Source of the DNA: Reticulitermes lucifugus
Lineage: Eukaryota; Arthropoda; Insecta; Blattodea; Rhinotermitidae
DNA length: 64,000 nt
Assembly (NCBI GenBank): GCA_026260175.1
Contig: JAKCWW010000089.1
Span: forward strand, 86,706 to 150,705
Reading direction: 5' to 3'
Shown here in pieces: positions 13,661-26,545 of this stretch. The position numbers and the translations under genes were made by a program. The stretch's first letter is position 1. Every line of letters begins with the position of its first letter. The notes beneath the pieces were generated by a model. That model made no database searches. It worked only from the letters and a program-made list of their open reading frames with translations, and had not been told where the DNA came from.

Positions 13661-16000
13661 GCGAATATAAACCTAATTTTAAATGAAATATTTTAATCTA
13701 AGATTGTCCAGTCCTTATTTAAGCGTATTGAGTAACAACGTATTATTTACTGGAGTAAATTGGAAAAAACTTGCCCACTAAGCCTCATGGCAAATTTGAG
13801 TAGCGGCGAGCGCCGCGCTGCTTGATGCCTCGTAAATCTTTTTTGTGAAGTGACCAATGATATGGGTCAGACAAACTAAGGAACCAGTATATAGTGAAGT
13901 AAGCGTTATTTCTCTGCCAGCCGAATGCAGGCGTAACTCTTTTCATATTTTTCATGTGCTGCTTCACGCATTATTAAACAATGATCATGAAAGACGGGTG
14001 TCAGGTTAGTAGACTGATAGTAAGGTGTAAAGACCTAACAAGAGATAAATGGTAATAGTTGAAAAATTCAAGATGTCATAAGGGTCCAGAAAGCAGCTTA
14101 AGATTGAAATCTTGTCGTACATAATTCTGCAGGATTCTGACGAAGTTACCTCACGCTTGGCACCGTTAAATATTTTGACTGTGTCCATCGTCCCGTGATT
14201 AAATAAAAATTGCAACAAATTTGGGGAATGGAATCTTTCCCGTCATCAGGCAAAAGTTATGGGAAAGACTTACTGAACTGGGCCCGACAGACAAAGCTAT
14301 CCTAATGTTCTGGGCGCAGAGCCTCAGAAAGGCACTTATTCCCTTTACGTTTTGCTTGAAGACGTGCACTGACTCTGAACTCAAAATGTTGTGTTTATTT
14401 CTTTTTTCATACTCGGGGCATTGTACAAAACCCAGATAGTGAATGCTCACAGCGGTCAGACCCCATGTTCTCGGTGTCCACATTTGAGGGCTACGCTGCC
14501 TCCTTTGTGCTCAGACTGTGTTAGGTTTGCAGCTATTGCCTGAAGGAAGTTGTGATTGAGAAATTGAACATACGCTTGGTATGCAAAACGTTCATACTTA
14601 TAATTCCGTTTTCTAAAAAAACTAGCTGAATTCGTGACACAATTTTAAGGTTACATTTCTCTGGGTTGTGACAATTTGTAGTCTGGTAGAAATTCACTTA
14701 CATTTCCGGAAAAAGTACTATCTCCATGATCAGAGATAAGATAAAATCTTGGATCACCTAGGTTGTTGCTGCTTTACTGTTTCAGCATTCTTACAAATTT
14801 AAAGAGACTTCAACTGTAGCTGTTCGGTACTACTCTCTATCACGCAGTTTGCAAAACAATTTAAATTTCTTTTCTCGCGGTCCGTTATTATTCGTGATGT
14901 AAATCTACTTAGTTTGTAATAATAAATATAACAACCATTAAAGCTGTCCAAATTTTGGAACAACACAAAAACAAAACAGGTTCTTATAGCAGTAATGTCC
15001 ACGTAGAAGTCGACTGCTCCCATAAATATTTGATTCCGATGGGTGCTTCTAAATGAAACGCAACAAACTTTCTATATTTTTCTTGCTTTCTTTTCTCACA
15101 TGCGGCCATACTAAACTATTTCCAGTTGCCACTACTGCGATGTCGAAATAAAGATTTATATAGCCGCTAGGAGACCTTTATATACTTTGATTCTTTGGGG
15201 CCCACATCACATTGCCAAGAGTAAACGCAGTATTCAAGGTGTGACTAGGGCTATGTTTACTTGTCCTTATTTTTAATTTAACTCTTATGCTGTTAGTTAA
15301 GCCAAATTTTCTCTCTTCTTCCAACATAAAAATATTTTATTTGCAAGCAGTAAGATGTTTTGTAACAGGAGTATTATGGCTTAGTCATTGGAAGGAAGGA
15401 GTTATGTAGGTCTGCTGCAGGCAGAAATACTTTTCAAGTTTTTGATCAGGATATTTATACTCCATACTCCCACATTGTTTACGAACTTGTCTTGTAATTC
15501 TTTTTAGATATGCTCTAGGATCTAATATGCTGCGATTTATAATTTCAAGGCTTGCGGTGTGAGTAAACACCAGGCAGTAACACTGGTTGTCATAGAGCAG
15601 AGACGTCCTGAGTTATGTACAAGTAGGAGACGGATTTCTTCGAAAACAATTATATATTCTGTTACAGAAAACTAACACCGAGCATTATAATCCTGTGCAA
15701 CATAGAAAGGTCCGTTTTCATATGAACACCTAAACGGAAACGTACAGTGACACATTGGAAGTAGGTAAATAATATACTAACCAGGTATGAAGGGCAGAAA
15801 GAACGGACGAAGGGAAGGAAGGAGAAAGGAAAGAAAGAATTAAAGAAAGAAAAGACGTTTTTAGACCTTATGAAATGCTTATTTTTATCTGTTTTTATTC
15901 TATTAACACTTTTATCTCTCAGTATGTTATTTATAATATAGGATGAACAAAAATTTGCGCTTCAAGCTTTCCATAACGTGATTTCATGTTAAAATATAAA
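13660..16000. other. Intron sequence with a purine-rich tract
   Basis: No gene was recognised. 15785-15857 is an almost pure A/G tract (GAAGGGAAGGAAGGAGAAAG and similar). Short open frames at 14199-14483 and 15385-15570 show no domain I know. Confidence 0.5.
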
Positions 16001-16002
16001 TC

Positions 16003-16680
16003 GAAAATATTTTGTAACATATGTACTAAAACGTCTATTTTTCGAGATACTCGTACATGTAAATGTCAAATGGCCGAAGGTATGAAATGATCAAATCATG
16101 TGCGCAGCGTAGTTACAATAGGACGATCTGGTAAAATATGTACGTTCCATGAACAGAGGTATGGATCCGATGGACCCTCAAGAAACAATTCGCGGGCCTT
16201 AAGTTGGGATAGTCGCAATTCTACTGCGATATGGCGTGAGATCCTCTACAGCTCTCGTCTCCCTGCTGCAGTTATATCATCTTCATTGGCAGATGCCAGT
16301 ACGATCCTTCGGGAACCTGCGTTTGCAAGCGCGAAAGGTGTTACACGCCCTGTTTAACTGAGTCGCTGCTCCAATCGTACAAATATATCAGGGCCTGGAT
16401 GAAGTCGACCAGCATAAAGTAGGGCGAATTCCCGTGCAGTAGTAGCAGCTTGATTGTTAGTAGCACCGAGGGTTAAGAGCATGTCGCAGTACTCGTCACG
16501 TAAGCATTCTACATCCACTGGATTATGACTAAGCCCTGCTGTGCGATGTGTGTCTTCGGAACACCTAACGATGTGCTGTGCTGTCATGACAAAAAGTCAT
16601 GAGAATTGTTTTGCCCCATTGGACGGTGACGTGTATCTCGAAAACTAAACGTATCAGGACATAATGTACAATACTTTACC
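16003..16680 (-). mobile_element. Internally deleted Tc1/mariner-like element with transposase N-terminus
   Basis: Inverted repeats at 16031-16054 and 16629-16652 share 21 of 24 bases around TTTTCGAGATAC, and weaker matching extends outwards. Between them the minus strand encodes DEYCDMLLTLGATNNQAATT, AREFALLYAGRLHPGP and FVRLEQRLS, which fits the N-terminal DNA-binding segment (DUF4817-like helix-turn-helix) of insect transposases. A less clear continuation (ANAGSRRIVLASAN, then a stop) follows. The catalytic domain is absent, so this is a non-autonomous deletion derivative of about 0.7 kb. Confidence 0.7.
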
Positions 16681-16689
16681 TACTACTTG

Positions 16690-17690
16690 CTTTATAACAA
16701 GGACTAACACCATGGGAAGCTTGTGCGCGCATTTCATGCTGCTCTGTGTAAAGACAGGAACGGCATCCTTGGCATGTGTGCAGAAAGTAGCCTACAGTGA
16801 AATAAGGCACACTGATACTGCAACACGTGCATGCATATAGAAATGCAAGTATAAAAACTTCGTGTTTCCGTGTCTTAGGATGCATACAGTTGTGACACAA
16901 TTATAGGAAAAGAAACTTCTTCTAGAAACAATTAATCCTCTTTTTTGTTTTTGTTTTTGTCAGTGTAGTGGATTTGCAGATCTAGCTATAATTAAGCTGA
17001 ATTTTTAACTAAAACACTGATGGCTCGTTTTCATGGCCATAAGTGAACTCTCAGAAATTTATGAAAACATAAGCTATTACATAAATTCCTCGAATTCGCC
17101 AGTAGTTATTAGGAGACAACATTCTTCTTGGTCAGTGTGTAATGAATTGGCTCCAACAGTGATCTATAAATTAGATTTCTGTGTAAAATACAGCTTGTTA
17201 TAAAATGCATTACAAGCCTTTATAACTTAAATGTTTTATTACACCTGAGACTTCTCTATATTTATCACATAGTACCTCGGTGTTTTTGGTGCAATCGGCA
17301 TCAAGAAGACTTTGCCAACTGCGGGCGACTGCATGACGCATAAATGTTCTTTCTCGAAATAGTCGGGAATTCGTGCCTGACTACCTACGTGCATGTACGT
17401 AGGTAGTCGAAGAAAGTTGGAAGAAGCAACATTGAGGTAGATAGTTCAGGTATATTTAAATAGTAGCTTGAAATTATTTTAAACATATTTACTTTTTAGA
17501 TTTTGCATTGCTTAATAAGAAGACAAAAGAAATGTCCCTCACTGAAACCAATTTTAATCAATAGGTAAATACCGAAGTGTGTTACTTCAACACGCTGTCA
17601 GTTTCTAACAATATACGTGTAACATTGGTGACAGACTGATTAATGCGTATGGAGGATTGGTCGAATTCTACTGACAGTACTATGAGAAAT
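16690..17690. other. Intron sequence with one perfect short hairpin
   Basis: A 12-bp perfect inverted repeat, GACTACCTACGT at 17379-17390 and its complement at 17397-17408, surrounds a 6-base loop. Nothing else was recognised. Confidence 0.55.
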
Positions 17691-17696
17691 TCCTGT

Positions 17697-17797
17697 TCTG
17701 GTGCCACTTTACCCACTAGATATCCCACATTTACCTAGGACCGAAACCGGACATCTATGGACAGTGACCGGCGAATAATCGCCTGAGCCATGCATAG
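17697..17797 (-). mobile_element. SINE family D, fragment
   Basis: Reverse complement reads GCATGGCTCAGGCGATTATT, then a worn B box and GGGTAAAGTGGCACC. These match the head and following block of the fuller copy at 38698-38963 (ATGGCTCAGGCGGTTAGTT, GTGGACAAAGTGGCACTGG). Confidence 0.6.
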
Positions 17798-18099
17798 TAC
17801 TGCAAATATAAAGCGAGCATTAATTTGTCATAAGAATAAATGTTTAGTTATAGTCAAATATTCAGACAACAGAATGAACTAGATGCAAATATTATATTTT
17901 GGAACGCCAAGAATATTTCATTTCTTCTCACTTAGAAAATGAAGTAGGCCTACTCTCTCAGATAGAAATAGGGAAGCTGATTATTTTGGTTTTTAAAAGA
18001 GGAAGAACAATACTAGTGGGTTTTAAGTACAGTGTTTTGAGAAAAATATTGGAAATTAAAGGATAAGAAATTGCACCTGACTGGAGACAACTGAATAAT

Positions 18100-18200
18100 G
18101 AGGAGCTTCATAATTTTCATGCTTATATTAAGGTTTAATTTGGGTAAACACCTCAAACACTCAGAAAAGCGGGACGTGTAGGACGCATGGGGAGAGAAAT
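18100..18200 (+). mobile_element. Possible LINE C-terminal scrap
   Basis: One frame reads RKAGRVGRMGR, like the RRAGHVARMGE block of the LINE lineage seen at 7.9 and 25.3 kb. It is short and isolated. Confidence 0.35.
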
Positions 18201-18559
18201 GTTTACAAAATTGTAGCTTCAAACTGTAAAGGGAATTTGAAACTTAGGAGAATTAAGCATAGATATAAGGCTGTATTACAACTGATTTATAGAAATGGGG
18301 TTGTGGTGACTTGGACTAGATTCACACGGCTCAGTTTAGGGAAGAGTGAAGTGTTTTTGTACAAAGGAAAAATCTTCTGTTTTCATAGTAGATGGGGAAT
18401 ATTTTGATAACCTGAGCTGTTGTTAGCGTCATAAAAAGCACTGAACTCCGCAGATTGGGTTGTGTAAGGATGAGAAGCGTCTTACAGCTGCCGTTTTAAG
18501 TTTAGTCAAAGGTCAACGTGAAGGCAAAGGTACAACAAAATTTTCCCCTGAACAAGTAT

Positions 18560-18830
18560 TTAAGACATAAGTGGGAGTTGAGGTATGGTTCCACTCATTT
18601 TTATTCTCTTTTCTATGTGGAGTGAGTGCTTAGTTTCATGCCCCGGCAACTTTATCGTCGGGGAGTGAACACCCGATACTCCTGAATAAGTGGCTGTTTT
18701 GGACCCATAGCCGGTCTGGACGCATGTCAGCGGAGATACATTTCTTGCTCCTGCCGGTAATTGAACCATTATACCTTGGACGTCCAGGCCAAAGCCACAT
18801 TATCCCGGCTGACTTAAAGTTAAGAAGAGA
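18560..18830 (-). mobile_element. SINE family C, long copy
   Basis: On the minus strand a tRNA-like head with GGTTCAATTACCGG (B box) leads into CGTCCAGACCGGCTATGGGT, then GAGTATCGGGTG, GTTGCCGGGGCATG and AAAAATGAGTGGAACC. Block order agrees with the copies at 8.1, 30.4 and 42.7 kb. Confidence 0.65.
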
Positions 18831-19659
18831 CATAAATATTTATTTCGACACCCAGTACTGTGACTGTTTAAGTAACTATTATGGAATCATTTAATTTAAG
18901 GTTTCAATGTTTTCTAGTGAGAGATCTTGTGTATCATAAGCGGTTACTCGTGATTCCTGACTGTTGTTATTTTATAGGTTGTAATACAGCATATTTTAAA
19001 GTAAATATGTACCAATTATTACTTAATATGGTTGCTATTTTATGGGTAAATCGTAAGAGTTAAAGCACCTGTTTCTGTGTGAGAAATATTATAAGCAGTA
19101 TAGTATAAAATATACGTCGGACAACCAACATTAATTGAGCTCAAGTATATAAACTATCGAAGCTGAGAAAGAAATTTGTAGGTATGTATGTGTAGGGCTG
19201 ATTAAGTGGTGCTATCTTATCGCGGAAGTACCAAAAGTGTCGGTAAAATGAAGCTATAACGTTCTAATCACAAACCTGTCTCCACCACAAATCTCATATG
19301 GACTGCCTCTTTATGGAACCTGGCATCTGCGGTGACAGCGCTTCGACTAGCCACCTTAGCCATGGCGCGACATTTTTAAAGACTATATTTCATCGGAGTT
19401 ACTTTTAAAGATTCAGTTCATACTTCACAGTATAAACACTGAGAACTTTCTTTAAGAGGACAAATCAGTTGATTTTGTAGAAGAAATTAATAGCTGTTTA
19501 TTGTGATGATCGTACAAGTGTAACAAATGCACTGTGTAGAATTCTTCAGTTTTAAACTTGATGGTAGAGATAATGGCCAGTAAAATTTAATGGGTTAAAA
19601 TGTCAACGAAATAATACTGCTTTATACTTCCGTGTTAATTGCATTTAGTACCATACCAT

Positions 19660-19948
19660 ATTGGGCACGCGGTGGTGCAGTTGGCTGAGGCGCTGCGCTA
19701 GAATTCGGAAGGTCTCAGGTTCAATTGCCGATGTGGTAATTGGAAATTTTTCATTGACTTAATCCTTCCGATTCCACTATTGCCGTGGGGTCGACTCAGT
19801 CTCTAAGATAAATGAGTACCAGGGATATATCCTGGGGGTAAAGGCGGCCGGTGCGTACGGCCGATTTTCTAGAAATTCTGGGAACCTCAAATTCCTGGAG
19901 CCCTAAGGTCCTGTCCAGACCTGTAATGGGATAGCTTTACCTTTACCA
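19660..19948 (+). mobile_element. SINE family A, near full length
   Basis: The head GCGGTGGTGCAGTTGGCTGA (A box region) and AGGTTCAATTGCC (B box) show tRNA origin. The body continues through GGGGTCGACTCAG and GTGCGTACGGCCG to the tail GATAGCTTTACCTTTACC. ACCATA occurs at both edges (19655-19660 and 19945-19950), consistent with a short target duplication. A headless copy lies at 61.5 kb. Confidence 0.8.
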
Positions 19949-19959
19949 TAACATATTCC

Positions 19960-22330
19960 AATCATGCGTTACAATTGTGTAAGTTGATACCATGAAACAA
20001 CCGAATTTATAAAGAAAAGGACTATCCAGAACTTCGCATCATAACTTTAGTCTGAAATTGTTACTTCAATTGAATATAATACCATTAAATCTGCAAGCAA
20101 GACGATATTTTTTCAACAGATTGTACATAAAAATATGCATTTAATCTCCGATGCTTGGCTATTGGAACAGCTTGATACAATGACCCTAATATCCCGAGGC
20201 TGACATCTTTTGCAACAGGTAGTGTTTGAAAGTTACGCTGGTCAGACATCACCTGCTTTATTTGGATAACAGAGATAGACAGAGAGATTACCTTTACATT
20301 CTCATCGTGATCCTTTCTACAATGTCTTGTTTTGTAAACTAGGTTCTATGCTTCTTATCATTCTTATTCTGTCATTCTCTTTAATTGTTTTAACTCCTCC
20401 CTTCTGTTCATTTTCTCTTTACGAAACGCACAACAATATCATTCCACAAACATTTCCTCAAGGCCTAGAAGAAATATAAATAACTCTGTCTGTACATCTG
20501 AATTTGAATTTGTACTAAAATAAAAACAAGTTATTTTTTTTAATAAATGACATTTGACTGACAAAGGAAACGTTTATATAAGCAAGTAAGACGGATTTCT
20601 TTAAAGCACTAATTGAGGAACTAGACGTTACACAGCTTTTTCTACTTTTATGCTATTAGGCTATATTCTTGTACATTTTCTGTTTATTTAACAATGTATC
20701 CGGTATTCAAGATTATACAGCGGCGAATGTTGATAAGATGTTTAGTGAATAAATAATTAGAAGACATGTAAAAAAGCGGTCGTGCCCTAATTTGAGACAA
20801 TACTAAATATCCTAAATGCTGCTCTTTGGGTTTCGAAGTATGTGGGACACTCTGTATAAGTAGAGGAGTGAATGACAGTACCATCAACTTTTGTTTAACA
20901 TAAAGAGCAATATTGATGGCTAAGTGGAATATTACTCAGTCACAAGGGAAGTAATGATTATGTGGCTGACAGAGGACATTAATATCCCTAAGACTTCCAT
21001 GTTCACATAGTTACGTCTATAAGGGTATTTCTGTGGAATTTTCAACAGGCTTTTAAAAATACTATGCAAATAAAATATAATGTATAGTTTTACAAAATAA
21101 AAATTATATTTGTCTTTAAGCAGTATCACCATGAAGACTTATGGGGAAGTGGACTAAAGCTTAACACATTTTTAAATCTCTGTACTGAACAAATATAAAA
21201 TTAGTTTCAGGCTTCGGCCGCTTTTTCCCGATACTGTACCCACAGAATAGGATAATGGATAACTCCCAGATTGTACTCGGGACAGTGATATGTAAAATTT
21301 TACTCTCTTTCAGGAATCGAATCCTTGTCGCCCGACTCCTAGCCACTCACTGTGCTCACAGAGCTAACCGTCTTATTTCATAACACGTACACACATATTA
21401 TAACTCAAACTTACAACTGACTTTCAGATCTGCTAAAACGCTCATGCTAATTGTGCGTCCTACTTAACTGTAGTATTCGTAAGACTTTGTGTCATTAATT
21501 TAAGATATGTTAAAGCTGTCACTCGTAGTCGTCCTGAAATCCATGTAAATTGCAGTAAAGAGGTGGAGGTCTTGAACCTTGAGTTGTGATTTCGAATCTC
21601 GCTTAGAGTAATGAATGTTGGGTAAGTTATTCTTCACTTCAACTCGTTTAAAAATTTCATATCATTTAAACACGCTTACCTTTTCTGATTACAAAAAGTA
21701 ATGAAAGAAAAATGGATATTAAATAGTAACTTGGCGTGAAGAACTCTTGTCAACACACATTTACGAGGCTCAAGATAAGACGAAATAATTCTAAACTGAG
21801 TTGTGAGCTCTCGTCATGTTCGCTCACTATGTTTGCAAGAAAACTGCAATATCATTGAGTTACCATGCATAAAGCCTACGTTCACAGTGAAAGCAATTAC
21901 GCAAATTTCTTCAGTTGAAGTAGATATGGAAAATGGCAGAATTTCACTTATTTCTATTTATTTTACACCCGAGTCTACTTCTTGTGTCTGCCAAATTACA
22001 GTACCCAAGTCTATATAAGTGCTTTTGTATTACATGAAAAGAAAGTAAAGTACAAAATAAACAGACTGTCTAAAAATATATTACAAATTGCGTAAAATTC
22101 CCCGTTTATATTTGCACGTGTATGTTTTCATGGAAATCTCTTTCGAAAAGGTCAGATGGGTTTTCATGAAAAAGAGTTAATTTAACTTTTACTTGTTACT
22201 TTGTAGTCCTTTAAGAAACCAATTTAAAATACCATTCGGCTACATTAAACAGCGTGAATGAGGAAACAAACTTATCCTTAACAAGTCCACGCTAACAATA
22301 TTGTCAATCTGCTACCGCTACAGGGACAGA
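19960..22330. other. Intron sequence with two weak tRNA-like heads
   Basis: Minus-strand sequence at 21303-21370 has an AGGATTCGATTCCTG B box and a GGTTAGCTCTGTG A-box-like stretch. A plus-strand TTTCGAATCTCGC near 21589 is similar. Both look like SINE heads too worn to classify. The rest is unassigned AT-rich DNA. Confidence 0.4.
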
Positions 22331-22332
22331 TA

Positions 22333-22541
22333 TTGCTACTGCTGCTACTGCTGCTACTACTACTGCTACTATTACTACTGCTACTATTACTACTGCTACT
22401 ACTACTACAGCTACAAATATATCATCCGGTTACTACTGCTATTACTAACGCTAAAATTATGATTATTTTATTATTAGTAGTAGTAGTAGTAATTGCATTA
22501 GTAGTAATAATGGTAGTAGTAGTAGTGATGGTGGTGGTAGT
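22333..22541. repeat. Convergent trinucleotide repeats (CTA/CTG)n and (GTA)n
   Basis: 22333-22416 is built of CTACTG, TTACTA and CTACTA units. 22468-22541 is built of GTAGTA and GTGGTG units. Because the second tract is largely the complement of the first, the pair could fold into a long hairpin. Frames across it (poly-Leu, poly-Val) are not genes. Confidence 0.9.
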
Positions 22542-22969
22542 CATAAATAACAACTCTAAAATTACGAAATTTGAGTATGAATTCCATGTCTTGTCCTTAC
22601 GTTAACATGTCGTGAGTGTTACTGGAAAACCAAATTTATCCACTCCCTTAATCTCCAGCAACCATTTAAATTTTAAATGCCATTTAGAGTGAATAAAAAG
22701 TGACGTATTTTTCATATTCGTAATTGATTTGTATCTCATTTGACTAAGCTACTGTAGGAACTGAAGTTTTTACTAACTGCCCTGTAATTTCAAGTAACTG
22801 CGTTGTACGTAAAGGTTCACATCCCCTGCTTGTAAAATTAAAGCGTCCATGCCTTTAGCGCACAATCGACGACTCCCTCCAAGTATTTTCCTAGCTTGTA
22901 TTGTGTTACGTGGGGACTTCAAAATCAAATCATAAAATAAATGTTGTATTTAATACGCGGCATTTTCCG

Positions 22970-23170
22970 CACCCGTCCATACCGGCCCTGTGGCTCATCC
23001 AGCCTCCTGTACTATGGGTATCGTGTCTCTTTCCCGGAGGTAAAGCGGCCAGAACGTGGCGTTGATCACTCACCCCATCTAGCGTCAAGGGTAAATAAAG
23101 AGTAAAGCTACATCTCTATTCTCCCTCTGGGCCCTAATAGCCCGTTCTAGGGCTAACTTTACCTTTTTTA
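22970..23170 (+). mobile_element. SINE family C, headless copy
   Basis: The blocks CGTCCATACCGGCCCTGTGG, CAGCCTCCTG, GGAGGTAAAGCGGCCAGAAC and CACTCACCCCATCTAGCGTC match the 30.4 and 42.7 kb copies. The end, GGCTAACTTTACCTTT, resembles the tail of SINE family A. Confidence 0.7.
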
Positions 23171-23689
23171 ACTTTAATTAATGAATATGAAACCAAACAC
23201 ATGCAAAGCAAAGCAGTATGCCTAGGCACTGGAAAAAACTTAGGCATAAATGTCGAAAGGATACGTCAGTTAAAGATATATATGAGAAAATATGAAAATA
23301 AATTTGGGCTATTTAACAAATTAGTACGATATACAGCGTTTAGCTATAACTAGAAATTTTTTTATAATCTAGGTCATAATGATAATATGATGGGAAGTGC
23401 GAAGTTTCATGTTTGTTGTCTTGCCAATTGGAGAATCAATAGTGAGGTATTATTTAATCAGCATCCGCTAATGTTTTCAAACCAGAACAAAATTCCGTGC
23501 CTTTCTGTGATCTTTCTGACTCAAAGATTTGTTTCATCCCACAGGAAAGAAAGAAATACTTTTCAATTACAGCGTAGTTACTATAAAGTTGAATCAAGTC
23601 CCAGCTGAGAACACGACGAAAGACTAGCAGAGACAGAAATTGTCGTTCAAGATCCCATTTCTCTCCTGCCTGTCAGTGGAGACTTAACA

Positions 23690-23785
23690 GAAAAGGAAGA
23701 TGAAGGAAAAAGAGGGGGGAGGAGTAGAGGGACGTAAAAGAAAAGAGAGAGAGAGAGGAAAAGACCAGAAGAAGAAAGAAATATA
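23690..23785. repeat. Purine-rich tract
   Basis: This is an A/G-dominated stretch including GGGGGGAGGAG and a (GA)n run near 23743-23758. No coding potential. Confidence 0.8.
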
Positions 23786-24469
23786 CTGACTTGTTCCTAG
23801 CATTGTCCCAATTCGTGAAAAGTATACAAGTAAAGAGCCATGCATAATTTGGTGAAATCTTTCCCTTTACTTCTGTGTAGTGTTGGTAAGAATAAAGATA
23901 TTAATCGTGAATAACAGAAGTTAATTTAGAAATTATGTAATTTCACATACAAAAAATTAATAATAATAGCTTTCGGGTTTAAACGTGTTAAATTACCTTT
24001 CAAACCTCTTAACCTTTCGTAAGTAAAATATTTTTAAAATACCCCTAAGAAACAGTCCCATAGGAGATGAAGTTTAAATACTTTTCAATAGAAGCCGTCA
24101 GACTTCTAAAATGCTATGTGCATAGAGATGTATAATTTTACGTTTTCCCTGGACTTAACAAGTTTGGAGAATTGTCTCAGGATTTTTCAGCCGAAGTGTT
24201 TTAAGTACAAAGGAAAGAGTCCCTGACATGTCACACCAAAGATTAATTAACTGGTAGTGGTAAGAGGCACACGCCACATTAAACGCCTTACATAACACTT
24301 GAGACCTTAAACCTTCCAGCCGAAGCAGCAACTACTGCAGTTTTATGGACATGCATACATGAACAGGCAGGAATTTTTAATAACACAATAAGTAACAATT
24401 AATTAAAGGTTTCACTCGTGCTTCCATTCACATTTGTCTTAAGTCAAAATACAACTTCGCACTTTTTTA

Positions 24470-24965
24470 GGCGTGTTCGCGAACTTGCCAAAAGCGACTA
24501 TTAGCTTCGTCATGTCTGTCTGTCTGTCTGTCTGTCCATCCGCATGAAACAACTCGGCTCCCACTGGATGGATTTTCATGAAATTTGATATTTGAGGATT
24601 TTTAAAAAATCTGTCGAGACAATTTAATTTGCATTAAAATCTGACAAGAATAACGGGTACTTTACATAAAGACGTATGTACGATAATAATTTCTCGCCGA
24701 TTTCTTCTTAGAATGAGAATTTTTGAGACAAAATTTGTAGAGAACATCAAAACACAAATATTATATTCAATAACTTTTTTCAGAAAATCATTCCTTTTAT
24801 GAAAAAAATGGAGAAATATGGTACTTGTAGATCCAGACAGGCCACAGAAGACAATATAATACGGCGCATGCGCTGTTCGTACTGGATAACTAAAGCTGAA
24901 TACACACACCCAGAATATGTAAAACTATTGCTTTTCCACGGCAAAAGTGGTTACGGGAACGCGTC
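24470..24965 (-). mobile_element. Microsatellite-carrying TIR element, copy 2 (full length)
   Basis: The ends GGCGTGTTCGC (24470-24480) and GGGAACGCGTC (24955-24965) are worn versions of the GGCGCTTTCGC terminal repeat. A (TGTC)n tract lies at 24514-24537. A 91-codon minus-strand frame again ends KVPVILVRF and shares KRNDFLKKVI and RREIIIVHTS with copy 1. Same orientation as copy 1 and almost the same length (496 bp). Confidence 0.8.
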
Positions 24966-25169
24966 TCAATATTTCGTTATACGTACGGTGCCTGTCTTAT
25001 TTTTGCGAAACTACATAATCTGTGCAAGGAAATACATCATCCTTAAATACTAGTAGCCTTAAAGTTATCTATTTTCCCCCAGTCATACATGGTTTATTCT
25101 TGATATTTTAAATGCGGATTTATAAATGTGAATCTAATTTTTACCTGCTAATGGAACTGGTCTCTTGCC

Positions 25170-25510
25170 GTATTTGGGGGTTATAGATTAAGGGCGCTCG
25201 AGAATAGAGTGCTGAAGAGACCATCGTGTTAGAATTTAACACAAGTGGAGAAACTTGCATGATGGGGACCTGCGTGATTACCTCTTTTCACCATACATTA
25301 TTTTGATGATTAAATTAAGGAATATTGGATGGGCGGTACATATAGCACGTATGATGTAATGCCATTTTGGTTACAAGCTTGAAGTAAAAAGACCACTTGC
25401 GAGTTGTAAGCTGAGATCAGAAGATGAACTTAAAATAAATCTTAGAGACTGCGTGGAAGAGAAATTAATTCAGTTGCTTCTGAATAAGGTCCACTAGTGG
25501 TTTCCTACAG
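25170..25510 (+). mobile_element. LINE 3' coding end, degenerate
   Basis: Successive frames read LRALENRVLKRP, IKLRNIGWAVHIARM, YKLEVKRPL and EDELKINLRDCVEE. They align in order with LRVFENRVLRRIFG, IKSRRMRWAGHVARMG, LVGRPEGKRPLG and [12 protein letters not shown] of the LINE lineage also present at 7.9, 29.9 and 48.9 kb. It is multiply frameshifted and 5' truncated. Confidence 0.7.
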
Positions 25511-25519
25511 ACAGGGTAA

Positions 25520-26457
25520 TTATTTTTTGACTTCGAAATAAGAAGAAATTTATTTACCCTTTGGGCAACTATAAGAGTCTCAAAAAAGTCTACACTACTT
25601 TTATGGAGCTACTTAAGAAGTAAACCCTCCGACAGAGTAACTATAAATTCGAAGCAAAAATAAATTTTAATGAACTGTCGAATAATATTAGTAATAATTC
25701 ACTTCTTCATTTAACTTCGTTGGCATTAGAATCTGTCATTTCTCACCCAAGTCTCCCGATTGACTGCTAGATGGCTCTGGCAGTCATATCAGGATGAGTA
25801 GAACTTGTGCAGTTAGTGGACTGGTCACTCTCTACAGAATGCACACTTCCAGACCAAGAAACCTCTGAAAGGAGGCCCTATGCTCCGCAAGGAGCGACAG
25901 GAGGAACACTATGTGTATGTGTGTGAGTTTAATAACGCAAGCAAAGGGCACTGTGCAGCTACGATTCGCTGTGATCCGCTACTCTCTGTAGTCAAGACTG
26001 TTCTGTGCCCTTACGATTCATGAACAGTTGAGGTAAGACATCCACCCATCAGTTTAGTGGATTACGTTCAAGATGCCAGGGGCGAGACTGGGGTCAGATA
26101 GCGGTGGCAGCCTGCCATCACTGAGAGAGAAACGAAAGGAGAAAACTGGAAACACACAGGCCTGAGTGCTGTAGGAATGCAGACATGTGGAAATGAATAA
26201 TTTTTTCTCGCATATCACATATTTTATGACATACACATTAATGAAAGTAAGAAATTAATTAGGGACCTCAGGTATGAGATATGTTTTAAAATAGACGAAT
26301 CCCTTGTCGAAATTAATGGTTCATACTTACATATAATCTAATAAATACAGCAAGAGAAATAACAGCAATAAGCATGTTAACAATAATCACAACTTCAACG
26401 ATAATTAATATTATAAAATATAATAAATTAATAGCTATTCTTATAAAATTCAAGACT
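25520..26457. other. Intron sequence, unclassified
   Basis: A block at 25855-25905 (CCCTATGCTCCGCAAGGAGC and neighbours) has the look of a dispersed insect repeat, but I cannot name it. No gene was seen. Confidence 0.4.
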
Positions 26458-26545
26458 TTAAGAAGGCACAGAGGCCGTAACAGCAATTTAAGAAGGCGTA
26501 CAATCTTTCAGCGCTTTAGGAAGGCATACAGGCCTTCCGGTCCGG
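26458..26545. repeat. Three imperfect tandem units of about 28-30 bp
   Basis: Units start TTAAGAAGGCACAGAGGCCG (26458), TTAAGAAGGCGTACAATC (26488) and TTAGGAAGGCATACAGGCC (26516). Confidence 0.65.
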
